Source of the DNA: Chryseobacterium taeanense
Lineage (GTDB): Bacteria > Bacteroidota > Bacteroidia > Flavobacteriales > Weeksellaceae
Length of the DNA: 64,000 nucleotides
Reading direction: 5' to 3'
Assembly (NCBI RefSeq): GCF_900099685.1
Contig: NZ_FNDW01000009.1
Span: forward strand, 1 to 64,000
Positions 27,397 through 36,042 of the stretch are shown piece after piece; positions within the stretch are counted from its first letter, which is position 1; every line of letters starts with the position of its first letter. Both the position numbers and the translations under genes were made by a program. The notes beneath the pieces were generated by a model. It saw nothing but the letters and a program-made list of their open reading frames with translations, ran no database searches and was not told the origin of the DNA.

Positions 27397-27697
27397 TGGT
27401 AATATTGGTGATGGTAACTGTTGTTCCTAGAAAATTACCTGTGGCAATAATTGCCATTGATGGATTGTTAGGAGGCAACGTCCAAATACCGTCAACGCTA
27501 GAAACCATAGCGCCGTTCACCTGTACAGTAAGGCCACTTGCAGGAGCACCTGTAATAGCTACTGTCAGATTATTAGCAAGGCTTGCATTAGTGATGTTAA
27601 GAGTTGAAGAAGTACCATTTGCTGTTTTCCAGGTACAATACTGTCCTGAATTAATACTTGCACTTCCACTTTGATTGATTTCTGGATTTTGTGACAT
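27344..27697 (-). CDS. Small beta-rich protein, first gene of giant operon
   Basis: 117 residues, leaderless (MSQNPEINQSGSASINSGQ), rich in Asn, Thr, Ser, Ala and Ile. Alternating hydrophobic residues suggest a compact beta-sandwich. It is paralogous to the gene that follows. No family is recognised. As the promoter-proximal and smallest gene it may be made in excess, for example as a repeating structural or chaperone subunit. That is an inference from order only. Confidence 0.7.
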   Translation of the reverse strand: MSQNPEINQSGSASINSGQYCTWKTANGTSSTLNITNASLANNLTVAITGAPASGLTVQVNGAMVSSVDGIWTLPPNNPSMAIIATGNFLGTTVTITNITNVQNDAQAAIQCQTSQS

Positions 27698-27994
27698 AAT
27701 TATTAGTTTTGAGGTTAAAAAAAATTAAATATTAATTTATTCCGGAATATGTTCATGAAGAAATCTTATTGATATATCCAATCTTAATCGGTTTTAAAAT
27801 TTGCGATTGTTTTATACTTATAATCTTTCATTAATGAACTATCCAAAGTAACGAAAATAAAATAATACACCTGTAGGTGAAAATACTTAAATTATAAACT
27901 GCGTATTTATACCTAGTTGATTATCAATGTCAAATAAGACGGTAAAAACAAGTGTAAATAAAATTTTATAAGAATTTACAGTGTCATTTCCGGA

Positions 27995-29248
27995 TTAAAT
28001 ATTAATCGTTAACACAAACAGGGCTCCAATAAGTGCGGGGATCATAACTACAATTCCTAATGTAAGGAAATCCCAAGCGCTGATTTCATATCCGTTTTTT
28101 CTGAGTTCCCTGAGCCAGAGAATGGTCGCCAGAGATCCTGTGATTGAAAGATTTGGCCCGAGATCAATACCGATGAGTATGCTGTTTCTGATCATTTCGG
28201 GTAAGTGGAGATCTGAAAGTGTAGTTCCTGCAATGAGTCCGGCCGGTAAATTATTGATAAGATTGCTTCCAAATGCAGTTATAAAGCCCGCTGACCATAT
28301 TGTATTTTCAGTTGCCAGATGAGCACCCTCTGAAAGTTTCTGAGATAAGATGTTTATGATGCCTGTTTGCTGTACTGCCTCCACCAGAATAAAAAGACCT
28401 GCAACCAAAGGAATTACAGACCATGAAATATCACGCAAAAATTCAGCAGGATTTTTTCTGCCGGCTATAGAAATAATAATAGCTGTACTCAGTCCTGTAA
28501 TAGCGGTGGGTAGCCCAAGATCCCAATGCTGAAAAGAGGCCAGCAATAATATCAGAGTAGTAAATATAATTCCTGCCAGCGCCATTTTACCCCCGATATC
28601 TAAGGTGTGTGATTCATTATCAGTTATTAAATTTTCTTTCAAAAATTTTTTCTGAGTAATAAAAAGAGCTGAAAATGTTATTCCTACCGCAACGATTGAC
28701 GGGAGGAAATAGGTGCTGATCCAAACTGTTAAAGAAGGTAAATCAGATCCATAGATGACAAGATTGGCGGGATTGGAGATCGGTAAAACAAAGGATGCCG
28801 CATTGGCAATAAAAGCGCAGATAAGCAAGTATGGCAGGGGATTTTTAACCTTTGCTTTCACTACCGCTGCTGCAACTGCCGGGGTGAGAACTACTGCTGT
28901 AGCATCATTAGACATCAAAACTGTAACGAAAGTTCCTATTAAATAAATTAAAATGAAAAGTCTTACAGCGGATCCGGCTGCAAGTTTTATGGCATAGGAC
29001 GCGAGCCAGTCAAACAAACCTTCCTTACGTGCAGATTCTGCCAGCGCCATCATTCCTATTAAAAAAAGATATACATCCAGGCCTTTGCTTATACCTGTCC
29101 AGGCATTATGAAGCGATATCAGTCCGAAAAGTAATAAAATCATTGCGCCGCCAACAGCCCATACCGATTCCTGTATTTTATATGGTCTTATGATTACTCC
29201 GGCAATCGCGATTAGTGTAATCAGATAAATAAAAAAATCAGCATTCAT
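27995..29248 (-). CDS. ArsB/NhaD-type ion transporter (arsenical pump-like permease)
   Basis: A 417-residue inner-membrane protein with about 10-11 helices and no signal peptide. The conserved motif VLMSNDATAVVLTPAV corresponds to the ArsB/NhaD (ion transporter superfamily) helix break, and a second half has FGSNLINNLPAGLIAG. ArsB extrudes arsenite or antimonite using the proton gradient. No arsR, arsC or acr3 gene lies beside it, so arsenite is only the likeliest substrate. It is transcribed away from the Crp/Fnr gene. Confidence 0.85.
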   Translation of the reverse strand: MNADFFIYLITLIAIAGVIIRPYKIQESVWAVGGAMILLLFGLISLHNAWTGISKGLDVYLFLIGMMALAESARKEGLFDWLASYAIKLAAGSAVRLFILIYLIGTFVTVLMSNDATAVVLTPAVAAAVVKAKVKNPLPYLLICAFIANAASFVLPISNPANLVIYGSDLPSLTVWISTYFLPSIVAVGITFSALFITQKKFLKENLITDNESHTLDIGGKMALAGIIFTTLILLLASFQHWDLGLPTAITGLSTAIIISIAGRKNPAEFLRDISWSVIPLVAGLFILVEAVQQTGIINILSQKLSEGAHLATENTIWSAGFITAFGSNLINNLPAGLIAGTTLSDLHLPEMIRNSILIGIDLGPNLSITGSLATILWLRELRKNGYEISAWDFLTLGIVVMIPALIGALFVLTINI

Positions 29249-29455
29249 GTTCGCTTCAGTATGAAAATTTTATCGGATGTTGGCTTGTATATAGCTTTTA
29301 ATCATGATCTTAAAATTGAAGAGCATTGTGCAATCTTGCGTAAAAAAGAATATATTTTGACTTCTGCCAAAAACTGTTCCAATAATTTTCAGGAAAATTG
29401 TTATGGCTAATCAATTAAATTTTTAATACTCATAACATTTAAAATTTTATTTTTA

Positions 29456-30052
29456 ATGAAAATTTCATTCATGCCGACACCTCAACAGATTCAGGAAGTC
29501 TTTTCAGTGTATTATCATGCAGACAGTAATATTTGGGAACGATTTTCAGAAAAATTAACAGTAAGAACGTTTCAGAAAAATGAAATCATAAAGGATTATG
29601 ACGGTGTAGAAAAATATCTGAATATTGTCGCCGAAGGCTCCTTAGGACTATTCGTTTGGAATGGTAAAAAAGATATATGCATCAACCTTTTGTATGAAAA
29701 GAGTTTTATGAGTGATTATTTTTCTTTTCTCAGACAGCAACCTTCCGGAATTAAAACCCAGGCGCTGGAAGAATGTACACTCTGGTCGATAAGCTATCCT
29801 GATCTCAATGAGCTGTACGCGAGAAATGAGACAGGATTACGAATCGGGAAGGCAATTTCTGAGATTTTATTTTTACGAAAACAGCAGGAGCAGATCAATC
29901 TGCTGACGCTTAGCCCTAAAGAACGTTATCTCAACCTCATCAGCCAGCGTCCTGAAATTTTTCAGCGTACACCTCTCAAAATAATAGCTTCTTATCTGGG
30001 ATTAACCGCAGAAAGCCTGAGCAGGCTCAGAAAAAGAGTCACCGGAAATTAA
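29456..30052 (+). CDS. Crp/Fnr family transcriptional regulator
   Basis: 198 residues. The N-terminal cyclic-nucleotide-binding-type beta-barrel covers residues 5-115 (FQKNEIIKDYDGVEKYLNIVAEG), followed by a long dimer helix and a C-terminal winged HTH (TPLKIIASYLGLTAESLSRL). The consensus cAMP-binding RES motif is not evident, as in most Bacteroidota members, so the ligand is unknown. It is divergent from the ArsB-like gene across 207 bases and may control it or the CPBP gene that follows 74 bases downstream. Confidence 0.87.
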   Translation: MKISFMPTPQQIQEVFSVYYHADSNIWERFSEKLTVRTFQKNEIIKDYDGVEKYLNIVAEGSLGLFVWNGKKDICINLLYEKSFMSDYFSFLRQQPSGIKTQALEECTLWSISYPDLNELYARNETGLRIGKAISEILFLRKQQEQINLLTLSPKERYLNLISQRPEIFQRTPLKIIASYLGLTAESLSRLRKRVTGN

Positions 30053-30126
30053 AACTTACCCATCGTCAATTTTATTTCGCTTTGTTATTATTAGCTTTGG
30101 ATATTCTTATTTCAAAAACAAAATCC

Positions 30127-30828
30127 ATGAGAGAAAAACAAATCGGGAGCATCATCGTGTTTTACGCCATTGCAGTTTTATTTCGTTTTTTGGCTGTTAA
30201 AACTAATCTTTTTCATTTCGCAGACAATGAATTTTTGAAGATACTGCTTCGCGGTATTGGTCCGACAATAGGCGCTTTTGTTTCTATTACACTTTTTAAA
30301 ATTCCGTTAAAACTTTCTCTGAAAGGAAATTACCGAAACCTGTTTTTGCCGCTGACGATTTTCTGGATTTTTCCTGTGATATTGATCGGAACGGTAACTT
30401 TTATTCAGGAAGGCAGATTTCCTATTATGCTTCTTTTCACCGTTTTAGTGTATGGATTATTGGAGGAAATCGGCTGGCGCGGGTTTTTGCAGGAACAGCT
30501 GAAAAACTTACCTAAATTTCAAAGCATAACGATTATTGCTGTTTTATGGTTTGTATGGCATTTGAATTTTGAATTCACTCCCTCCAATATGATTTTTCTC
30601 GGTGTCCTGATTCTGGGAACCTGGGGAATTGGTAAAGTATATAGTAGTACTTATTCATTACTGGCAGTAGCGGCATTTCATTCGCTGAATAATTTTTTCA
30701 GAAATGGACTGCATGAAAAGGAATTGATTTTGATTGCCGTGTTATTAGTGATCTGGATAGCTTTTATGGTTTTTTATAAAAGAAAATTTAAGACTCATAC
30801 TCAGACTTCGGAACTCACCAATGATTAA
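30127..30828 (+). CDS. CPBP-family intramembrane glutamic protease homologue
   Basis: 233 residues with about seven membrane helices. The CPBP (Abi/Rce1) motifs are all present: EEIGWRGFLQEQL (motif 1, EExxxR), VWFVWHLNF (motif 2, FxxxH) and AAFHSLNNF (motif 3, H..N). Members cleave or protect prenylated or bacteriocin-like peptides. The role here is unknown. The ATG at 30127 (MREKQIGSII) is chosen over a TTG at 30082 that overlaps the intergenic space. It is probably co-transcribed with the Crp/Fnr gene. Confidence 0.85.
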   Translation: MREKQIGSIIVFYAIAVLFRFLAVKTNLFHFADNEFLKILLRGIGPTIGAFVSITLFKIPLKLSLKGNYRNLFLPLTIFWIFPVILIGTVTFIQEGRFPIMLLFTVLVYGLLEEIGWRGFLQEQLKNLPKFQSITIIAVLWFVWHLNFEFTPSNMIFLGVLILGTWGIGKVYSSTYSLLAVAAFHSLNNFFRNGLHEKELILIAVLLVIWIAFMVFYKRKFKTHTQTSELTND

Positions 30829-30872
30829 TTATCTCAGTATTTAAAAATTTTATAACCATTAAAAACAAAATA

Positions 30873-31310
30873 ATGAAGTATCTGTTGACATTAGCCTTTG
30901 CAGCCTTTATATTGATTAACTGCAACGATCGAAAAAGCACAGTACCGACTGAAAATGAGAAATTGGGTCAACAGTATTTTAAGCATTTCAATAATCATGA
31001 CTGGAAAAAAACGGCAGAAATGTACACCGAGACTGCCGAATTTAAAGATCCAAGTCTGGGAAAAGGTATTGTAAAACAATCAAAACAGCAGATTATTGAT
31101 AAGTATACCGCTTTAAACCAGATGTTTCCTGATGTGAAAGATAAAATAATCAAAATATATACTTCAGGAGACAGCAACATCATAGTTGAATTTGTATCAA
31201 CAGGTACAGCACCTGATAATACTACTTTTGAACTTCCAATCTGCACGATTTTCACTATCGAAAACGGTAAAATTACCAAAGACTTTACCTATTTTGATAA
31301 TTTTGAGTAA
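30873..31310 (+). CDS. NTF2-like (SnoaL-type) lipoprotein
   Basis: 145 residues. A lipoprotein signal ends in the lipobox ILINC (Cys17). The mature part is an NTF2/SnoaL-like alpha+beta cone: GQQYFKHFNNHDWKKTAEMYTETAEFKDP at the start and GKITKDFTYFDNFE at the end. These folds act as small enzymes or ligand binders. No catalytic residues can be assigned. It follows the CPBP gene by 44 bases, and a weak terminator follows it. Confidence 0.75.
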   Translation: MKYLLTLAFAAFILINCNDRKSTVPTENEKLGQQYFKHFNNHDWKKTAEMYTETAEFKDPSLGKGIVKQSKQQIIDKYTALNQMFPDVKDKIIKIYTSGDSNIIVEFVSTGTAPDNTTFELPICTIFTIENGKITKDFTYFDNFE

Positions 31311-31345
31311 GTAAAAGTCATCTCTTATTTGGCAATGTGTAATGT

Positions 31346-31370
31346 AATCCCTCGAGACTATCGGGGGATT
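31346..31370 (+). terminator. Probable terminator
   Basis: An imperfect stem AATCCCTCGA / TCGGGGGATT with G:T pairs, followed by ATTTGTTATT, 36 bases after the lipoprotein stop. Confidence 0.5.
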
Positions 31371-31561
31371 ATTTGTTATTGAAAAGCTTAAAAATAAAGT
31401 TGATGTTCATTTAAAGCGCTGTTTTGTTCATTTCATTTTGTCAATAGCCCACTTGCATATGTTTCTATGAGTATTGCCTTATCTGCTTATTGATATTTGC
31501 AGCAGAAAACAGATAGGCCGAATCTTATCTATAATTCTTTAAAAATATAAACAATTTGAAT

Positions 31562-31945
31562 ATGAAAAACTTTTTTAAAACAGCAAGAGTAATTTTCCCA
31601 TTGATATTCATACTTCTGTCAATGAATATGAAGGCGCAGACCTCTGAAGATAAACTTATTGGAAAATGGACTAACGAAGGAAAAACGAGAGTGATAGAAT
31701 TTGTGAAGAACGGAACTTCTTATGACGCTATTATCAGGAAAGCCGAAGATGCAGGTTTAATTGGTAAAAAGCAGATAAGCGGGCTGAAATCTTCAGGAAA
31801 AGACAGCTATATAGATGGTACTGTTTACATCATAAAAAAAGGAAAAACAGCATCCTGCTCAGCACAGATTACGAAAGACGGTTTGCTGAATATTAAAGCG
31901 TCTTACGGGATGATGTCGAAAACTCAGGTCTGGACGAGATTATAG
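31562..31945 (+). CDS. DUF2147 family secreted protein
   Basis: 127 residues from the ATG at 31562 (MKNFFKTARVIFPL), with a signal peptide ending at MKAQ. The mature domain is a lipocalin-like DUF2147 barrel (LIGKWTNEGKTRVIEF at the start, MMSKTQVWTRL at the end). Periplasmic, function unknown. It lies 4 bases before the TolC-type gene and appears to head the exporter operon, so it may sense or assist export. Confidence 0.8.
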   Translation: MKNFFKTARVIFPLIFILLSMNMKAQTSEDKLIGKWTNEGKTRVIEFVKNGTSYDAIIRKAEDAGLIGKKQISGLKSSGKDSYIDGTVYIIKKGKTASCSAQITKDGLLNIKASYGMMSKTQVWTRL

Positions 31946-31949
31946 ATCC

Positions 31950-33266
31950 ATGAGAAAATCATTTTTAATACTGTCTTCCATGCTGTTTTGCCTTTCCGTA
32001 AAAAGCCAGGTCGTATTTGGTTCTTTTCAGGAAGTACTGGACTATGCAGATAAACATAGCATTTCCATACGTATTTCTGAAGAGCAGCAGGCCGTGAATG
32101 TCATTCGGGAAAAACAGTCAAGGTCGTTTCTGTATCCATCCGTCAATGCATCGGCGGGATTTAATGACAACATCACTTTGCAGCCTACTTTGGTTCCGTC
32201 AAGGCTTTTTAATCCACAGGCACCGGAAGGAAGTTTTGAAGAAATGACATTTGGTAAACCTTATCTTTATACAGCTTCGTTACAGGCACAGTGGAATGTT
32301 CTTGATTTTCAAAAGATCTTTGCGATTAAAACATCCGAATTTCAGTCAGAAGCAGGAAAACTGAATACGGAAGTCAATCGTTTCAATACCTACAATCAGC
32401 TGGCTTCTGTGTATTATTCCATATTGCTGGCTCAGAGATCATTAGAAATAGATGAAAAGAATATAAATACGACCAAAGAAATGCTGAAAAATGCCTCAGA
32501 AAAATACCAGAAAGGCATCATCAGCGAATCTGATCTCAACCGTGTTTCAATACAACATTTGCAGAATGAAAAGAAATTTAAAACTACAGAAAGTAACCTG
32601 GCTCAACTTTACCGCCAATTGCAAAGCATTCTTGATCTCCGTGAAAAAATTCAGATATCAGACCTCAGAATTGATGAGAGTCATATTATTGATGCTGATT
32701 TTCAGGCTGTTCATCCGGAAGTCCTTTTTCAGGAAAAACAGGTCGATATTTCAAAGTCACTTATAAAACAAAGTGAAGCAATGCGATATCCATCTTTGGG
32801 ATTCGTTTATCAGTACAATTACAACTGGGCGACGGATCATTTCATGGACTTTTCAAATGTTAACAAGCTTCCTCAACAATTTTTTGGAGTTAAAATTAAT
32901 GTACCTGTTTTCAATGGTTTTTCCATCAGCCAGAAAATAAAAGAATCTCAGGCTGAACTGAAGATTCAGCAGATGCAGCTCGAAAACACAAAAATTGTAA
33001 AAGATAAAGAAGACGAGATACTCAGAATTCAGTACGATCAGTCTGTCACAGATCTTGAAAAAAGCACCCGGATATTAGAATTGCAGGAGAAAAATGATAT
33101 ACATACCCAAAATAAATATGAAAGCGGAATCATCAGTCTGGATGAACGTCTTGACCGGTATTCTGATCTTCTTTCCGCGCAGTATAATTATCTCCAGAGC
33201 CTTTCAGATTTTTCTTTAGCAAAATATAAAATCTTCTTACGGACAATAGATTTTCATAAACCATAG
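31950..33266 (+). CDS. TolC-family outer membrane efflux protein
   Basis: 438 residues. A signal peptide (to VKSQ, about 23) precedes two repeated long coiled-coil hairpins (residues about 60-230 and 250-430) typical of the TolC channel-tunnel. Coiled-coil segments such as LNTEVNRFNTYNQLASVYYS and KESQAELKIQQMQLENTKIV are visible. It forms the outer membrane duct for the adaptor and ABC permease encoded next. The adaptor gene starts 8 bases after its stop. Confidence 0.9.
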   Translation: MRKSFLILSSMLFCLSVKSQVVFGSFQEVLDYADKHSISIRISEEQQAVNVIREKQSRSFLYPSVNASAGFNDNITLQPTLVPSRLFNPQAPEGSFEEMTFGKPYLYTASLQAQWNVLDFQKIFAIKTSEFQSEAGKLNTEVNRFNTYNQLASVYYSILLAQRSLEIDEKNINTTKEMLKNASEKYQKGIISESDLNRVSIQHLQNEKKFKTTESNLAQLYRQLQSILDLREKIQISDLRIDESHIIDADFQAVHPEVLFQEKQVDISKSLIKQSEAMRYPSLGFVYQYNYNWATDHFMDFSNVNKLPQQFFGVKINVPVFNGFSISQKIKESQAELKIQQMQLENTKIVKDKEDEILRIQYDQSVTDLEKSTRILELQEKNDIHTQNKYESGIISLDERLDRYSDLLSAQYNYLQSLSDFSLAKYKIFLRTIDFHKP

Positions 33267-33274
33267 CACACATT

Positions 33275-34366
33275 ATGATAAATAAAACAAAACGAACGGG
33301 CCTTTTTTTATGTGCATTAATGCTCGTTTCCTGTACCAAAACAGAAAAGACATCAGCAGTAAGAAAGAATATCGAGGATGCCGTTTTTGCAAGCGGATAT
33401 ATAGAAATGGAAGATGAATATATAATCTCTGCCAAGATCAGCGGAAATATTTTGAATATTCCGATCAAAGAGGGCGATATGCTGGCCGAAAATAGTCTTA
33501 TCGCAACCATCGAAAGCAATGTACAGACAGAACAGCTGAAAGATGCAGAAGCCGTCTACTCACAGTCAAAGGAAAATGCTTCCACAAACTCCCCGCAGTT
33601 GATGCAGCTACAGTCGCAGATCGATCAGGCACAGCATCAGGTAGCGCAGGACAGGAAAAACTTTCAGCGGTATCAGGAACTAAGAGCGAAAAACTCTGTT
33701 TCCCAGTTGGATTTTGAAAAGGCGCAACTCCAGTATCAGTCTTCTCAGAACAATTTAATTTCACTTCAGAAAAATTATCAGGATTCAAAAAATGCACTTG
33801 ATCTTTCCAGGAGAAGAAGCGCAATAGGCGTTAATCAGCAACAAGATATTTTAAAAGATTACACCATCCGTTCCGAAGGAAATGGCGAAGTGCTAAATGT
33901 ATTCAAAAAGGAAGGTGAGCTTGTGAAACAGGGAGAAGGTATTGCAAAAATAGGGCGTGGAAAATTTAAAATTAAACTTTATGTTTCGGAAGATGATATT
34001 GCTAAAATACAGGCCGGACAAAAAGCCGCGATTCACCTCAATACTTATCCTGACGGAAATTTTATGGCAACGGTTGCTAAGATCTTACCCGCTTTTGATG
34101 ATACAGAACAGTCATACATCGTCGAAGCAAAATTTGACAAAACTCCGGCAACTGTTTTTTCCGGTACACAGCTTCAGGCCAATGTAGAAACATCGAAGAG
34201 AAAAAATGTACTGGTGGTACCGACTTCCTATATTTCTAAGGGAAAATTTGTAACACTGGAAAATCATGAGCAAAGACAGGTAATTGTTGGTTCAAAAGAT
34301 AATGAATGGACAGAGATCCGCAGCGGGATTTCCGAAAAAGATATTCTCATAAAACCTAAAGACTAA
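33275..34366 (+). CDS. HlyD/MacA-type periplasmic adaptor lipoprotein
   Basis: 363 residues. A lipobox-like LMLVSC ends the leader. The lipoyl halves (SAKISGNILNIPIKEGDML and SEGNGEVLNVFKKEGELV) flank a long alpha-hairpin (about 90-185, Gln/Lys-rich coiled coil). The beta-barrel and membrane-proximal domains follow. It bridges the FtsX permease and TolC. Order and tight spacing (8 bases before, 5 after) define a tripartite exporter operon. Confidence 0.9.
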   Translation: MINKTKRTGLFLCALMLVSCTKTEKTSAVRKNIEDAVFASGYIEMEDEYIISAKISGNILNIPIKEGDMLAENSLIATIESNVQTEQLKDAEAVYSQSKENASTNSPQLMQLQSQIDQAQHQVAQDRKNFQRYQELRAKNSVSQLDFEKAQLQYQSSQNNLISLQKNYQDSKNALDLSRRRSAIGVNQQQDILKDYTIRSEGNGEVLNVFKKEGELVKQGEGIAKIGRGKFKIKLYVSEDDIAKIQAGQKAAIHLNTYPDGNFMATVAKILPAFDDTEQSYIVEAKFDKTPATVFSGTQLQANVETSKRKNVLVVPTSYISKGKFVTLENHEQRQVIVGSKDNEWTEIRSGISEKDILIKPKD

Positions 34367-34371
34367 ACGTC

Positions 34372-35613
34372 ATGAATACGAATAGGAAAATATCCTGGGT
34401 ACATCTATCATCCAAAGTCAGACAACTTTTGGTTGCCGTTCTGAGTGTAACATTTGGAATATCGATGTATATTTTTATGAACAGTTTTATGTCCGGTGTT
34501 AATAGTGCCCAAACGCAGATTACCTTTACTTCGATGTCACATATCAGGATCTATAATGATTTGCCGACCGATGTCAATAATATTTTGCAGCCATCTAAAA
34601 AAGATGATAACACCTTAGTGATCGTAAACAATGCAAGAAATATACGATATACGGAAGGCATTAAAAATACGGAACCCATTAAAGCATCTGTCTCAGGCCT
34701 GAAAAATATATCAGCAATAACGGAACAGCTTAATCAGAATATTTTCATTCGAAATGGCGTGACAAAAATCAATGCCTCTCTCTCCGGAGTAGATGTGGAA
34801 AATGAAGATCATCTTTTTCATACAGCAGATTATATGCTGCAGGGTAATTTTTTTGACCTTGAAAAGCGTGCAGACGGAATTATTCTCGGGGTGAAACTGG
34901 CACAAAATCTTGGAGTAGGAATGGACGACAATATCACGGTACTCACCTCAGACGGGATCTCAAGAATTTTTAAGATCATAGGAATCATCGAAACCGGTTC
35001 TGCCAGTGTAGATAAGACCAGAGCTATTATTTCTATTCGTACAGCGAGACAGCTTTTCTCAAAGAACAGAAGCTATGCAACCGATATTCTTATCAATATA
35101 GATGATTTTAATAAATCTAAAGAAGTCTCAAAAAAAATAGCTTCGATGACCGATTATAAAGTTGAAGCGTGGCAGGAAGGAAATGCCCAGCTGGATTCTG
35201 CAAATGTTCTCCGGAATATTCTCGCAGTAGCAGTTTCTTTTACGATTCTTATCGTTGCAGGATTCGGAATTTATAATATCATGAATATGACGGTCAATGA
35301 AAAAATCAAAGAAATTGCCATCCTGAAAGCAATGGGTTTTAACAGTAGCGATATTGTTGAAATTTTTCTTACACAGTCTGTCATTATTGGTCTTATCGGT
35401 GGATTTACGGGGCTTGCTTTTGGGTATATTGTTTCTATGATTGTCGACCAGATTCCTTTTAAGATAGGCTCTTTTACCACTTTGCCAATCGATTACAGTC
35501 CGACCGATTATGTTTTAGCCTTTGTATTCGGATTGCTGATAACGGCAATTGCAGGATATCTGCCCGCCAGAAATGCTTCGAAAATAGATCCTGTAGCCAT
35601 TTTGAGAGGATGA
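34372..35613 (+). CDS. ABC transporter permease, FtsX/MacB type
   Basis: 413 residues. One N-terminal helix (about 20-40) is followed by a large MacB-type periplasmic core domain (about 45-275) and three C-terminal helices of the FtsX domain. The last part has the usual coupling-helix text (NEKIKEIAILKAMGFNSSDI) and ends LPARNASKIDPVAILRG. It works as a mechanotransmitting permease with the ATPase at 36043. The ATPase domain is not fused, unlike E. coli MacB. Substrate unknown. Confidence 0.9.
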   Translation: MNTNRKISWVHLSSKVRQLLVAVLSVTFGISMYIFMNSFMSGVNSAQTQITFTSMSHIRIYNDLPTDVNNILQPSKKDDNTLVIVNNARNIRYTEGIKNTEPIKASVSGLKNISAITEQLNQNIFIRNGVTKINASLSGVDVENEDHLFHTADYMLQGNFFDLEKRADGIILGVKLAQNLGVGMDDNITVLTSDGISRIFKIIGIIETGSASVDKTRAIISIRTARQLFSKNRSYATDILINIDDFNKSKEVSKKIASMTDYKVEAWQEGNAQLDSANVLRNILAVAVSFTILIVAGFGIYNIMNMTVNEKIKEIAILKAMGFNSSDIVEIFLTQSVIIGLIGGFTGLAFGYIVSMIVDQIPFKIGSFTTLPIDYSPTDYVLAFVFGLLITAIAGYLPARNASKIDPVAILRG

Positions 35614-35795
35614 TGAAAACAAACAATCGGGAAAATAATGAAGACGCTGTTTTAATCTACATCAAACTATTTGTAATTGTATTGATCCTGATTTTTTATG
35701 CGGAAGCATATCGTGAATATTGGACATATTATCACTATTGCGATACATACGGGCAGGAGGTGTTTTGCTACTATTGCTACCTCTTTTATAATTGA
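35610..35795 (+). CDS. Tiny single-helix membrane protein in exporter operon
   Basis: 61 residues. Its ATG overlaps the TGA of the permease gene, which is strong evidence of translation coupling. A charged N-terminus is followed by one helix (VLIYIKLFVIVLILIFYAEA) and a Tyr/Cys-rich tail (YCDTYGQEVFCYYCY). No family is known. It could be an accessory subunit of the transporter. Confidence 0.5.
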   Translation: MMKTNNRENNEDAVLIYIKLFVIVLILIFYAEAYREYWTYYHYCDTYGQEVFCYYCYLFYN

Positions 35796-35829
35796 TCTGA
35801 AATAAAAACCTGAATCAACAATAATTTTT

Positions 35830-36021
35830 ATGAGTCCGGAAAATTTCAAGAACATCACAATCAGGCCATCTGAAAACAGCAAATACAGCAGTCAAGACAT
35901 TGCTGAAAGCCGTATTAAAAATCTGATTATGGTAATTATATTACTGATTCTCTTTATTGTTCTTACGATTATTGAGATTTTAATTATCACCCTTTTTTTA
36001 TGGATGAAAAACCCAAAATGA
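35830..36021 (+). CDS. Second tiny membrane protein in exporter operon
   Basis: 63 residues. A polar N-terminal third (MSPENFKNITIRPSENSKYS) and one long hydrophobic helix (about 32-57) end in MKNPK. It lies between the 61-residue gene and the ATPase gene (21 bases before the latter's ATG). No recognised family. Its position argues that it belongs to the exporter. Confidence 0.55.
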   Translation: MSPENFKNITIRPSENSKYSSQDIAESRIKNLIMVIILLILFIVLTIIEILIITLFLWMKNPK

Positions 36022-36042
36022 ACACATTAATTTTTTATAATT

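Noticed and set aside
10963-27697. Operon as a contractile injection system or Tc toxin
   Set aside because: No sheath, tube, baseplate, AAA ATPase, Rhs cage or TcB/TcC-like gene is present. The giant is not a helical tape measure.
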